Translations under genes and position numbers: made by a program
Notes under the pieces: model-generated
Database searches by the model: none
What the model saw: only the letters and a program-made list of their open reading frames with translations
Told to the model about the DNA's origin: nothing
From: Clonostachys chloroleuca
Lineage: Eukaryota; Ascomycota; Sordariomycetes; Hypocreales; Bionectriaceae
DNA length: 64,000 nt
Direction: 5' to 3'
Assembly: GCA_037952775.1 (NCBI GenBank)
Contig: JBANAY010000004.1
Location: 11,408,001 to 11,472,000, forward strand
Part shown: piece by piece, positions 1-10,578 of the stretch
Position numbering within the stretch: the stretch's first letter is position 1
How the letters are laid out: each line of letters opens with the position of its first letter

Positions 1-2569
1 TACGGCTTGCCGTTTTCCTGTGATCATTTGCTCCGTGAGCTTCGGGATCCGCCGTTGGTCCACTGAAAATCAATCCATCACTCTCTAATTCCACCCTCAT
101 CATCAGGGACTACCCCATCAACCCATCTACTAGGGCTGTATCTGTCCTCTTGACCCCATTGATCGGACGCGACGCGACGAGTTTTCACTTGTTGCAGAGG
201 GATAAACCTGGCTTCTTCCACTTAGTCGGCCGACCCTGATAAACGAGTGGACACAGGACAGGTTAGCATCCAATCGCCAGCCTGGTGTTGGTCAGTCTCA
301 TCCAATTCACCGTCTATCACTATTTCCGGCCATGTGTCTGTGATTTCCCATCCTCATGGATCAAGGCGGTAGAGGGTCGCCCTAGAAAGACGAACGAAGA
401 AGCGAACCATGACGGCAACCGGACCAGATTCCCAAGGGCCGTGCTTCACAAATTAAGTGTAAGATGAGCTTGAGCACAGTATTAGCCGGCTGGAGAACCC
501 CGTAGATTCAACGTTCACTAGCTGTAATCGCTGTAGGGGCCACACTCATGGCTGAGCGCTCACGTTGCAGCCGTGCACATGTGTTATGTATGTACGTATG
601 TGCAGCTCGATGCAGCTGCCTTTCACAAGCAAACTACTGAGTACTCTGGAGCATGCTGGCTCAATGCCCACCTATCGTACGACCCCCAGACCATGTTACC
701 GCTCATATCACACCTTCGGTCGCTGCTTACCCTCTCCGGCCAGAGGGCTGTGGCAGAAGGACTCCGAAGCCGCCGGCAAAACTGAAGCCAGCCTCAACTG
801 TGTTCCGTCTTTCTCCTCGGCCCCCGGTCATCACACGCAGCAAGGCGATGTCATCACTCTCTGCAGGTTTGTGGAATGGCACAGCTCCAGGAATCATTAG
901 CGCTGTCTACCCCAATTCCAAGTTCCACCGCGTATCCGCGCCGCACCACCCAGTCCCAGACCAGCCGCTGTTAGTGTGCTTAATGTGAGTGAATGTCAAG
1001 CTAATTATGTGGCCAAGCAATGGTGAAATTGAAAGAAAAAGAAAACAACTTGCTCCTGACTCCTGATAGCTCGTCAATATAACCGAGCTTTCCAGCCAAA
1101 CCTCAAGGAGTATAGCACGCCTGGTTTCGCGGCGGGAGTAGCCTCTTTAACAGGAACTGCAGCATTCTGACACCATTTTCGCCAAAAAAAAAATAAAAAA
1201 AAAATCTTTTTCCACCCTCCTGGTTAGCTTGTTCTCTTTGCTTTTTTGGCCGGGATCCAATGACATTCTCTACTGCTACCCTCCTTTTCATTATGTACTT
1301 GCCTCTCTAGACGAAGAAAAGGGGTTACAGAATCAATTGAGTCCGACAACCGATGATCCAGCTCAAACTCAAGCCCATGGTTGCTTTTTCCACGCCTTGC
1401 CTCTACACGTCTTGTGTGTCTGTCAATTTTGCCCCCACGCACCCACCCAGCTGGGATGGATGGTAGGATGACCCATGACTGAGCGTGCTGCTGCATCACT
1501 CTTTGAACCCCCCTTGCCCCCGTGAGAGAGCCCCGTCTTGTTCTTGGCATGCATCAAGACTGGGTTCTATTTGCGCACAAACTCAGTCCCGCCCGCTGTC
1601 AAAAAAAAAATCCAGGGGCATTCATACATACGCCTACCAATGGACAGACAGGGCAGGGCACCAATAAGCAAGTGACAGGATTAGAAACCGACGCTGGCAA
1701 TTGCTCTCCGAGCGGCATTTCCCACCGAGCCCGGGGAGGAAAAGCTCCCGGTCTGGCTCGTTGTTTCGGTTTCCGACATCCCGATGCCCTGCTCTCTGGC
1801 GATTATCTCAGTGACGGTTTTATTAACATCTGCCCGTCTGACATGGAGGTTGCGTGCGATGCAGGTTAGGTGCTTTGAACAATAGAATCCATGATATATG
1901 TCAGACCAACCCTTCTCCGCGGCAAAGGCTCCCTTCCATTGTGTGGACTATAGAGCCAAGGCTAGACTATCGGCAACTGGTCAAGTTTCTCATGGACAGC
2001 GAAGCAGCCGTGAGGCCATTCTTCTCTTTGCCGTCGGAAGTTCGGAAATTCCACCTCGTCGCTTCATGCCCGCCGTGAATTCATGCAGGCCGCGCTTGAC
2101 TCACCTTGACCTTCTTCCCTCGGCGTTGCCAAATCAGTGAGCGCATCTCCAGTTTTCCTTTCTCACCATCTTCTCCCTCTTCGTCCGCCTCTTCTGGAAG
2201 CCCACCTGTTTCCACTCCGCCTTCCGAGGAGATGGGAACCCTTAGGCCGTGTCCGTTGGGTGGCCGCAGTAGCGGTAAGTCAAGAAACCGCTCAAATCGT
2301 GCCACTTTCACATCGGTCACCTACGCTTATGCGCCCAACTCGTCCCATCTCCACCGTACCGTACAACTTCGGATACATGTAAAAAATATTTCAATTCTAT
2401 CTCGACTCTTCCTCGCTTCGTGCCGAGGACGCGTGCTAATTAATACGCATTCAGTATGGTGTATCCCAGTTCCGTGCCTCCCCGTTGTCATCAAGTCGCT
2501 TACACACCCCTCCCTCCACTCCCCGGATTAACATCGTGTAGCAGAGTATCACCAGCCTTCGTGAGGTAC
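1..2569. other. Gene-poor left flank
   Basis: No gene could be supported in this stretch, which lies beyond the 3' end of erg6. It contains an A-rich tract near 1180-1205 and pyrimidine-rich stretches near 2150-2230. The only coding-like sign is a short minus-strand open frame at about 2103-2320 that ends in a good AAG|GTGAGT donor. No continuing exon was found for it. Confidence 0.5.
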
Positions 2570-3855
2570 TCATTCCTGCACCTCCTGCACCTCCGGCTTC
2601 CTCCCGACCATCAGGTACATCGGCGTGAACAGCCCCCTCCTCCCGCCCTCCACCAGCGCGTCCGCCGCCCTCCCTAGGCTCTCCGCCGTCTTCCTCGTCC
2701 CCGACGGCAGCAGCCACACCGTCTCGAGCGCCCCGAACAGCGCGTGCATCACCTCCCTCCCCCACCTGTTCATCCGCGCCACCATGACCACGTCGCTCAG
2801 CGACTGCGCGTACGCCAAGCTCGTCCCGATGACCCAGTACCACGGCGCGAACGACGCCTCCCCGATCACGGCGAGATCCTCATGGTGCTGCAGCTCGAAC
2901 CCGGCGTCCTGGATGGCCGCAACGCCCTCGGCGACGGTGAACATCTGCGGGATCCCGTCGCCCTGCTCAATGTCCAGCCGGATGCGCCGGTGCTCCAGGT
3001 CGTCGTTGTCGTACGCGTCCGTCATCAGCCACTCGTACACGCCGAAGGTGCCGCCGGGTTTGAGCACGCGCAGGATCTCGCTGTAGACGCCCTTGAGGGA
3101 GGGGGCGTGGCACGTGGCCTCGATGGCGTAGACGGCGTCGAAGGAGTTGTCGGGGAAAGGCATTTTCTATCATCCATATCAATTAGTATCTTTAGCCAGT
3201 ACACATTGCAGTAGTCTTGTTAACGCACCATGAAGTCGCCCTGAACGAAATCCAGCAGGTTCGACAGCCCCTCGCGGGCGGCGTAGTTGGTCGCCCGCTG
3301 AACCTGGTACTCGTTGAGGTTGAGCCCCGTGACGTGGGCCCCGGTGAACTTGACGATCTCGCGGGCCGGCCCTCCCACGCCGCAGCCGACGTCCAGCACC
3401 CGCATGCCCTTCCGGATGGACATGCTGTGCGCGATGTAGTGCTCGTGGCGGGCGATGGCGCGGTGGAAGGTCTCGCCGTACGCGAACCGGCAGAAGTGGA
3501 AGGACTGGCCGAAGCCGTACTCGTAGAAGTCCGTGGCTAGGTTGTAGTACCTACCCTACATGTTAGAACAAGATCACTCGAGCTAATGATGGAAGAGGGA
3601 GAGGCGTGCAACGTACTGTCTAGTGATGGTGGCGTAGTTGTCAGTCCTCTCTTGACGGACCTCGGCCGTCTCATCTTCGGCCTTCTTGCCATCCCAATAC
3701 TGGAAGTACTCCTTTGAGGCGGCGGCGTTGGCAGCACTGTTCTTCTGCCTCATGGCACTGAGACCGCCTTGGTTCTTGTTGGACTGGCGGTGGAGAACGG
3801 CGTCAAAGGCATGGCGCCGGACCTCGTCGTGTGAGATGACCTCCTGGGCAGACAT
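2570..3855 (-). CDS. erg6: Sterol 24-C-methyltransferase (ERG6)
   Basis: Transfers a methyl group from S-adenosylmethionine to C24 of the sterol side chain in ergosterol synthesis. In filamentous fungi lanosterol is the usual substrate; the enzyme acts at the ER and lipid droplets. Three exons on the minus strand: 3855-3617, 3550-3229 and 3166-2570, with introns of 66 and 62 bp. They join in frame to 385 residues, the normal family length. The spliced junctions restore family sequence (TRQYYNLA and GDFMKMPFP). Residues about 131-145 hold the SAM-binding motif [31 protein letters not shown] and LKPGG follow, both typical of this family. The start ATG at 3855 begins the conserved N-terminal region. 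A TATA-like TATTTAA lies about 155 bp upstream. Recognition of the family is secure. Confidence 0.95.
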
Positions 3856-4009
3856 GGCGTGTTTGCGGATGCGTTGGGCGGAGTGGACGGGGATGGGAGA
3901 TGAGCGGCAGATGGGGAAATTTTCCGGAGCGGAGGCGGTGACGAGGCGAAGTTGAAAGGTGATGAAGATGATGAGTTTTTGGAGTCGGAAGTACGGGAAA
4001 AGACGCAGC

Positions 4010-4016
4010 TTAAATA
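4010..4016 (-). promoter_or_regulatory. TATA-like element of erg6
   Basis: TATTTAA read on the minus strand, about 155 bp upstream of the erg6 start codon. It is a weak match to a TATA box, and position is the main argument for it. Confidence 0.3.
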
Positions 4017-4282
4017 CTCGTTTCTGGCCCGGAACCCCCTGAGTCGAAGGATCCGACTAGATTCCATTTTCCCGCCGTCCGTGAGCCCGACATGTCGGTG
4101 TCTCGAATACGTTGATGGCGGAGACGAACCCGAACAAGATGGTATCGAGATCTGCGAACCCGAAGACGGCCGGAGCCTGCAGCGAATACGAGCGCCGGCG
4201 GAGGCCCATATTTCCGGCCTTCTGGCTCCGGCGCAGGAACTCTTACTGAGCAACAAGACCTCCTTCACTCATCCAATAACTT

Positions 4283-4364
4283 GCGTAATTGGTTTAGTGG
4301 TAAAATTCTCCGTTGCCATCCGAGCAGCGTCGGGGAGCCCTGGGTTCGATTCCCAGATTACGCA
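4283..4364 (+). tRNA. tRNA-Gly (GCC) with an 11-nt intron
   Basis: The acceptor stem GCGTAAT/ATTACGC pairs over 7 bp. The D arm carries GGTTTAGTGG. The anticodon stem CTCCG pairs with CGGGG around a TTGCCA+T loop, giving anticodon GCC. The T arm is CTGGG-TTCGATT-CCCAG. Folding requires removal of 11 nt (about 4319-4329) just after the nucleotide 3' of the anticodon, the canonical nuclear tRNA intron position. The mature length of 71 nt including the discriminator A fits tRNA-Gly. The internal A and B boxes are intact. Confidence 0.95.
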
Positions 4365-4376
4365 TTTTTGCTTTTT
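4365..4376 (+). terminator. RNA polymerase III termination signal
   Basis: Two T5 runs (4365-4369 and 4372-4376) follow directly after the tRNA discriminator base, as expected for Pol III termination. Confidence 0.7.
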
Positions 4377-4815
4377 GCGACATTATTTTTTATAATTGAG
4401 AATTCAACAATCTCACCTCTGCCGGTCTCGCTGGTTGTTTTCTTAGTGTTTTGCTGTTGTGATATTGCTTGGAAAAGATAAGTGTGAGTAGCCAAAAACA
4501 CCAAATTGAGGCGTGCTTACCTAATCATGTGCCTTCCAATCTGGAACATCTTACCCTCACTCGCATTTTTGCTCTTTCGAACATCTCTTTTTTTGTATTT
4601 TTACTTTTACGTGGTCCAATTGCATCACTTGTGTCATTTTACTCTTATAAGTGGACGACGACAATTCATTCATTATTACTTCCCACTATTAACAATCGGT
4701 GCCAGTAGTCCGTGTCCATTCAATTCCATGTGTCAGCGTACATCAATCCACCCAAGAAATTCCCATTTCCTGTGCACTCTCGAGGTACAAATAATCCCAC
4801 ACACAATTCAATCCC

Positions 4816-6174
4816 TTAGAATCCGTTGCCCAGAATGGCAGCTCCTCCGAAGAGAGCTCCCATGCCAACCATGGCCGTGACCCGGGCGCCAGCCTGCTCC
4901 GAGCTGCTGGTGCTGGCGACGCCGCCGAGGTTGGTCTGCGTGGAGGTCGGCGCGGGCACGCCGGACGTGAAGGGGATCCCGCCGTTGGAGAGGGTGCTCG
5001 CGCCGCTGAAGGCGGGCGCGGTGGTGGATGTGTTGGGGGTGGTGTCGTTACCCGACGCGGCGTTGGGGTTCAGAACACTATTTGCATCAAGGTTAGCACG
5101 GAGTTTGATTTTAAGCCTAGATGGGTTTCAAGCCTAGATGAGGAGAAATTGGAGGACGTACCGGTCAATGACGTGCACAACACCGTTGGCGATGAGGACG
5201 TCGGGCTGGACGACCTTGGCGGAGTCGACGTAGACATCTGAGCCCAGCACGGTGACATTCAGCGTCTCACCACCCGCGGTCTCGAGTGTGCCGTTCTGGA
5301 AGTCGGTGCTGTAAGCCACCACACCCTCGAGGACGTGGTACTGGAGCACGGTGCTGAGATCGTTGCTGCTGATGTTCTGCAGGATGTTTGCGATATCCGC
5401 AAAGCCCTGGTTGAGAGGGGCAAAGACAGTGATGTTGGTCGCCTGGTCGAGAGGCTCGGTCAGGTTGGCCGCGGTCAGTGCACCGGCTGCAGCGGTGAGG
5501 TTGGCCTCGATGGCCGTGGCGCTGAGGTTCAGAGGGATAGTGAGGACCTCGTCAATGATGTGGATCACACCGCCAGTGAAAGTGATGTTCTGTTTGAAAC
5601 GTGTTAGCTGAGACACATTCAACGGCGTCGCATGATGTTGTTCCACATACCGCCTGGGTTACGTTGGACTGCTTCCTGAAACCGCTCAAGAAGGTGACAT
5701 TGTTGTCGGTCTTAATAGCCTCGACAACCTGGCCGCCCGTGACGTTGGTGAACTCCGTGGCGTTCAGCAGTGTTGGGAGGAAGGACGGCGTGTCGGTGAC
5801 ATTGTCCGAGTAGTAGGTGCCGTTGAGCACGTGGTACGAGAGGATCGCTCCAATCTGCTCGGGGCTGATATCGCTCACGGATGTGTTGCCCAAAAATGTC
5901 TTGAGGGCATCATTGTTCGGTGCGAGGATGGTGATATCGGTGAGGCTGTTGAGCAGCTCGAGTGTGCCGTTTTGCGTGGCGATCAGACCTGATGCATGTG
6001 TTAGATGTGCTCGTTGCAAAACCTCACGTGGACACACATACCAGTCAGTGTAGACAAAGAGCTATTAGCAGACTGAAGTGCCTGGGTCAAGTTGGGTTGG
6101 TTGTTCTGGGCCGCTGCCGGCTGGAGGCCGAAGGCGGCCAGCAGCGAAACGAGACCTACGATGGGGCTGACCAT
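4816..6174 (-). CDS. Fasciclin (FAS1) domain cell-surface protein, probably GPI-anchored
   Basis: Predicted adhesion-type surface glycoprotein with two FAS1 (beta-ig-h3/fasciclin) domains. Four exons: 6174-6042, 5988-5651, 5589-5162 and 5077-4816; introns of 53, 61 and 84 bp. They join in frame to 386 residues. Residues 1-22 are a signal peptide ending in PAAA|Q. FAS1 domain 1 (about 27-155) contains DITILAPNNDAL and a YHVLNGTYY motif. Domain 2 (about 158-300) contains ITVFAPLNQGF, YHVLEGVVAYS and the terminal NGVVHVIDRV. Many N-x-S/T sites indicate N-glycosylation. The last about 80 residues are rich in Ser, Thr and Gly and end in a small-residue hydrophobic tail (VGMGALFGGAAILGNGF), typical of a GPI signal. 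Ligand and role are not visible from sequence. A TATA-like TTAAATA lies about 105 bp upstream of the ATG. Confidence 0.9.
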
Positions 6175-7237
6175 GGTTTCGAGAGAAGCGGTGGAGTTTT
6201 ATTGTGATACTGTAGGTCGAGCTGAGTCTGTCTTACAAAAGCAGTTCACCATCAGAGACGAGGAAATGGCCAGGTATTTAAGAGAGAAGAACATAGACTA
6301 CCCCTGGTCCGTCGCCATGGCCCCAAGCATGAGAGCCAAGGCGATCAGCTGCGGGCATTGCATCTGGAAGCTTGGCTTACGTTCACGAATGGGTTGCTAA
6401 ATCCTGATTTCGGTAACAAGCCTTGGTCTATATCCGATGTTGGCCGCCTAGACCAGTAGGACGATTCCATCACGTACTAGCCAGCGTCGATGACCACACC
6501 ATGTCAGGGTGGTCTAAGACCTGTGGTACCCCGATCACTGCCGCGCCTTGTTCTCAAGAGAAGTATCAATCCGACTGCCATAAGCCCAATGCGCAGTGTA
6601 TCTATCCGCCAACGCCATAACAGGCTTCAATCCCAAGAATTCCCTAGTAACAGCCCTTCAATTCCTCTCTCCCTCCAGCATGTATGAGTACCCGTCCATG
6701 CCTGAGGCCGAGGAACATCGGTCAGGCAGGTCGAAAGAAAGCCACGCAAAAGCTGGGGCGAGTGGGTCGAGGCTACCACAATGCCATCCATGACTGGTGG
6801 GGGATGGAGCCAAGCAGCATGGGGAAAAGCTATTCCCCTCAGATCGAATAACATTCACACATCTGAATAGCTTGGCGCTACTAGCTGGAAAATTCAGCGA
6901 TCAGCACGATGCATCGGTTTCAAGTGGTCGACGCACCGAGGCGGGGGGTTCTCAATCGGGGCCCCGGCCTCCCATCCACCAAAAGTCATCGTCATCGACT
7001 CTGCAAGACGCGCAATGCCATGCCGCAGCTACATCGCACTATTGCCAGCCCCCATTGACCGACGTACCAATCCGTCTCACCAGGTGGTAGTGCAAACACT
7101 GTTTCCTTGGATGCATACATGTGTCGCCGGCCGCTGCAGCGCCAAGTCAAGAGACGATATGTCGCCATCCTTGGCTCTGGCCCGTTGATCCAAACAGAAC
7201 GCCCGAAACCATGGGGGAGCACATTCACCATCCCGCA
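6175..7237. other. Intergenic, fasciclin to cyclin H
   Basis: Holds the promoter of the fasciclin gene at its left end and the 3' flank of the cyclin H gene at its right end. No open frame with splice-consistent extension or recognisable protein sequence was seen. Confidence 0.5.
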
Positions 7238-8363
7238 TCATAATGGCATCGGCGGGCCAAACACGTCGTCAGCGGTATCCACCTTGCGTCTCTTGACCTC
7301 CCTCGAGATCGCCTCGCCAAAGAGCTCCCCCTCGCCCGACCCAGCAGGTTTCTTCTCCTTGTTCAGCGCCTGCTCGCGGCGAGCCTTCTGCAGCGCCACA
7401 AGATCGACACGGTCGGGATCACGGCATCTCTGCAACTTCTTTCGCAGTGGCTTCATGGACTTGATCGTCTCGGGCTGGAGGGAAAAAAAATCAAGTTAGC
7501 TAGCAATCTCCAACGAATCAAGCCACAGGATCCCCGTGCATATCCTTACCGTTTCCCAGTAGCTAGACATTCTCTCCGGTGGCTCCTCCTCTAGCATGAC
7601 ACGGCAGCTGGCAATGGCCTCTATGATTTTCTTGTGCATCTCCCCAGCCGCACCATCACCAGCGCCCGAAGGTGGCGCAGGCACGAGGACGTCCACCAAG
7701 GTCTTGTCGACCATCTGTAGCGCCGCCATCATGATCTGGCTCGGGGTGTAGTGGAAGTAGACATCCGTCAGCAGCGCGCTGAACTTGAGCACCTCCCTCG
7801 CCCGCACGTGCGCCTTGTTGATCCGGGACTGCTCATTGGGGAGCCGCTGCTGCAGCTCCAGGATTGCCCCGTCCAGCGCCCTCAGCGGGTGACGCACGTC
7901 GAAGGCGAAGCGCACGCCCTGGCACAGGAGGAACTCCCCGGCCAGGATCTGCTCGCTGGTCGTGCCCGACAGCTTCTCCGAAAGCCTGCTCAGGCGGATG
8001 TAGTATCCCTCCGCCTTGCACCCGAAGAAGAGGGATGTCTTCAGCAGCTCGGTCGGGGGGTAGGTCATGACGGAGTTGGTGACATAGAATCGGCGGAAGA
8101 AGACGGCGGCGGTGGATCGAATCTCGGTGGGCAGCTCGCAGAACTGGGCGGCCTGAATCAGCTCGATTGTGTGGAATCGCACGAGGCGTATCTCCTCCTC
8201 GGCTGTGAGGAACTCGGGGGGGGGGGTTTGCGGTGAGGCGAGGCGCGATCTGCTGCTTTGCCAAGGAGTTTGTCTTCGCTCGTAGGTCCTGGAGACCAGC
8301 TCTGGTGAAGGACCACAGCCGGTACTGGCTCGACTGCCTGTAACGCTCGTCCTCGGTCGCCAT
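7238..8363 (-). CDS. ccl1: Cyclin H, CDK-activating kinase/TFIIH subunit (frame broken at a poly-G run)
   Basis: Cyclin partner of the CDK7/Kin28 kinase in TFIIK, which phosphorylates the RNA polymerase II CTD in the nucleus. Two exons: 8363-7550 and 7474-7238, with a 75-bp intron whose acceptor is CCTCCAG. The N-terminus (MATEDERYRQ, WSF, LQDLRAKTNSLAKQQIAPRL) and the cyclin box (LVRFHTIELIQAAQFCELPTEIRSTA, FFRRFYVTNSVM, KTSLFFGCKAEG) are strongly cyclin-H-like. The two parts lie in different frames, and the switch falls exactly on an 11-base G run (8216-8226 on the plus strand). A run of 10 would make one frame of about 349 residues, the family length. Since cyclin H is essential, a consensus error is likelier than a null allele. 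The C-terminal tail after the intron is Lys/Arg-rich. Confidence 0.9.
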
Positions 8364-9300
8364 CGTGGTCCAGTGAACGTAGTCGGTAGATGGATGCGTT
8401 GGCGAGAATCGTATCGCAAATCGCAGTGTGGGAAGGGGTAATGCTGGTTTTTTGTTAATAGCTGCCTGGAGATGCTCTGCTACCCTACAGCGCTTATCGT
8501 CACAGTGTTATCTGCGTGTTATTACTGTATAAATCGGCCTCTCCCGGTCTAGCTTCAATTGGAACATCCATTGCCCATTATTCTCGGAGAATTGAGACTT
8601 GGTATCATAGAAAAGGGAACTTGGATATGGCCCCCAACTCAGGTGCTTGGTGTGTAAGAGAAACCGCACCGCTAGATCTGACGAAACTAGCTGTGTAGCA
8701 TTCCGCTATGGGGAATGCCAAAGTTACCACTCAAGGAATAATTGAAGGCTTAATCGGTCCTCAACCAACGGAATAGCAAACTTCGTAGAGAACTGATGAA
8801 CGGAATGTCTGTTCGAGCTTCATGTTTGTACAGCTCTTCAGCGCCAGGCCAGATTACACCCCAACCTAGGAGGCCACATCTGTCTGGCCCATGCGCGAAG
8901 ATCATCTGAATTGCTTATTGGAAAAGTCACGTGGATATTCCTGTCTGCCTTTTTAATGATCAAGGTATGAAGAGCAGCCGCAGGGTGCTTGCTCAAGGAG
9001 TAGGTGTAGAAGCGCTCTTCGATTCCGATGGGCGAGGAATTGCCAATACCAGATTTATCGATTGACCAATTCCACACACATTGCAACCAATTGAGTAAAC
9101 CACTTACGCAGTCAAGTTCTCTCCACAACATATGACTGGGCCGCATACTCCATTAAAAATATTCAAATAACTAATATAGAATGGTGAATTGATGCGTGAT
9201 TCATTATTAATGTATTTTCCTCTTATCCTGAAAAGGATCCAAAAACCCAATGAACCATTAATGTACACATAAACCCTTAAACAAAACAGCCCATGGAACA
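8364..9300. other. Intergenic, cyclin H promoter and GT32 3' flank
   Basis: AT-richer stretch of about 0.9 kb between the cyclin H start and the stop codon of the first GT32 gene. No gene is supported here. Confidence 0.5.
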
Positions 9301-10578
9301 TTACGCTGCGACTTTCCCCATATAGTCGTCGTGGATGCTGACGATGCCGTCACGGTACAGCTCCCACACCCAGGGATACACCATGCGGGCGTACTCACTC
9401 CGCCGCTCGAGCACGTACCGGGGCGAAATGTGCTCGTAGTTGTGCGCGCCGTGGTTGCGGAAGGCGTGGACCATGTACGACCGGCGCCAGTTCCAGTTGG
9501 ACCACTCGGGTTTGATGTACTCCTGGCCCGGCGCGTCCCACCGGTACTGCTCGAGCTCGCGGTACTCGTGCTCGAAGCTGGGGAGCGGGTCGCCGTCCCT
9601 GTGGTTCTCGAGGTTGTTGGTGAAGGTGCCGTCGTCGAAGTCGTGGTTGACCCAGAGCTCGTGGCGGCCCTCGTTGGTCCAGTCGACGGGGTGGAAGGTG
9701 GTCTGGGACACGACGAGCAGCTCGTTGCCCTGGCCCTCGAGGTGCTGGCGGATCTTGGTGCCCACGTGGTTGGAGTGCGTGACGTAGCCGCCGTCGAAGG
9801 CGGCGTTCATGCCGGTGACCCATTGGTCGATGAAGAGGGAGCGCGCGGCGGTGAAGACTACGCCGAGGTTGATGAGGCCGCCGAACTCGATGCCGATGAT
9901 GGCCTTGTATCCGGACTTGAGGAGCGGCCTGATATCACGGAGGGCGTGCTGCAGACTGCGTTAGATCCAGTGCGACGGAAGGCGGGATGTCAAGGATGGC
10001 AGACTCACCACGTCGAAATCGATATAATAGCCACCATACTCCTGGAGGACCTTGGCTCTGGCAAAATCGGACCGGGCCTCCATGCCGGTAATCTCCATGC
10101 CGTTGCCGGCGTTCGTCTGTAATTCAACATGATTGATAATGAGGCCCGGGTGGTTCATGATTAATTGACTCCATTTGCCTCCAGCGCCGGATCGAGCCCG
10201 ATCAATGGCCTCGGGGCCGGCGTTGGTGTGGAAATAGATCTTCTCGGGCTCCCAAACCTTGACGGCCCCGTACAGGCAGAGGTAGTTCTTGAACTGGAAG
10301 TTGAAGTTGGACGTATCATCCTTGAGGGCGTACAGCAGGTGCAGGTGGTTTGGGATGCTGTAGTTGCGCTCGACCTGAGGCTCGGGGATGGGCATGTCGC
10401 TCGGCACTGCCGCGTCTGGCTCCTGGCCACGATGTAAGGATAAGTTGCCGATACTGGGGCCGAAGATGTGAAGAGAAATGAGCAGCGCGATGCCAAAGAA
10501 AGCAAATCCGAAGTAGCGAACGTGGCGCGAGTTGCCCGCTGCCGACAAAAACGAGGGCGTCGTCGGTTTGGAACTCAT
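9301..10578 (-). CDS. GT32 family glycosyltransferase, type II membrane (paralogue 1)
   Basis: Predicted Golgi glycosyltransferase of the DXD sugar-binding family (GT32, related to OCH1/SUR1-type mannosyltransferases). Exact donor and acceptor are not visible. Two exons: 10578-10009 and 9948-9301; the 60-bp intron ends in CTGCAG. They join in frame to 405 residues. A short N-terminal tail precedes one membrane segment (about residues 22-42, YFGFAFFGIALLISLHIFG), giving type II topology. The catalytic domain begins at IPNHLHLLYALK. The DXD motif is YIDFDV at residues 185-190, and the intron falls immediately after V190. The C-terminal half contains GMNAAFDG, TFHPVDW, DDGTFTNNL and ISPRYVLERRS. 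An in-frame upstream Met-like codon exists, but ATG 10578 starts the conserved length. It is paralogous to the gene at 14504-15783. Confidence 0.88.

Noticed and set aside
2106..2531. Plus-strand open frames near 2.1-2.5 kb
   Set aside because: Ser/Pro-rich translation of a pyrimidine-rich tract, with no splice-consistent continuation.
9331..10122. 263-codon open frame on the plus strand
   Set aside because: Antisense shadow of the GT32 gene. Its sequence is a repetitive Val/Glu/Gly/Asp composition without family resemblance, caused by GC-rich codons on the other strand.
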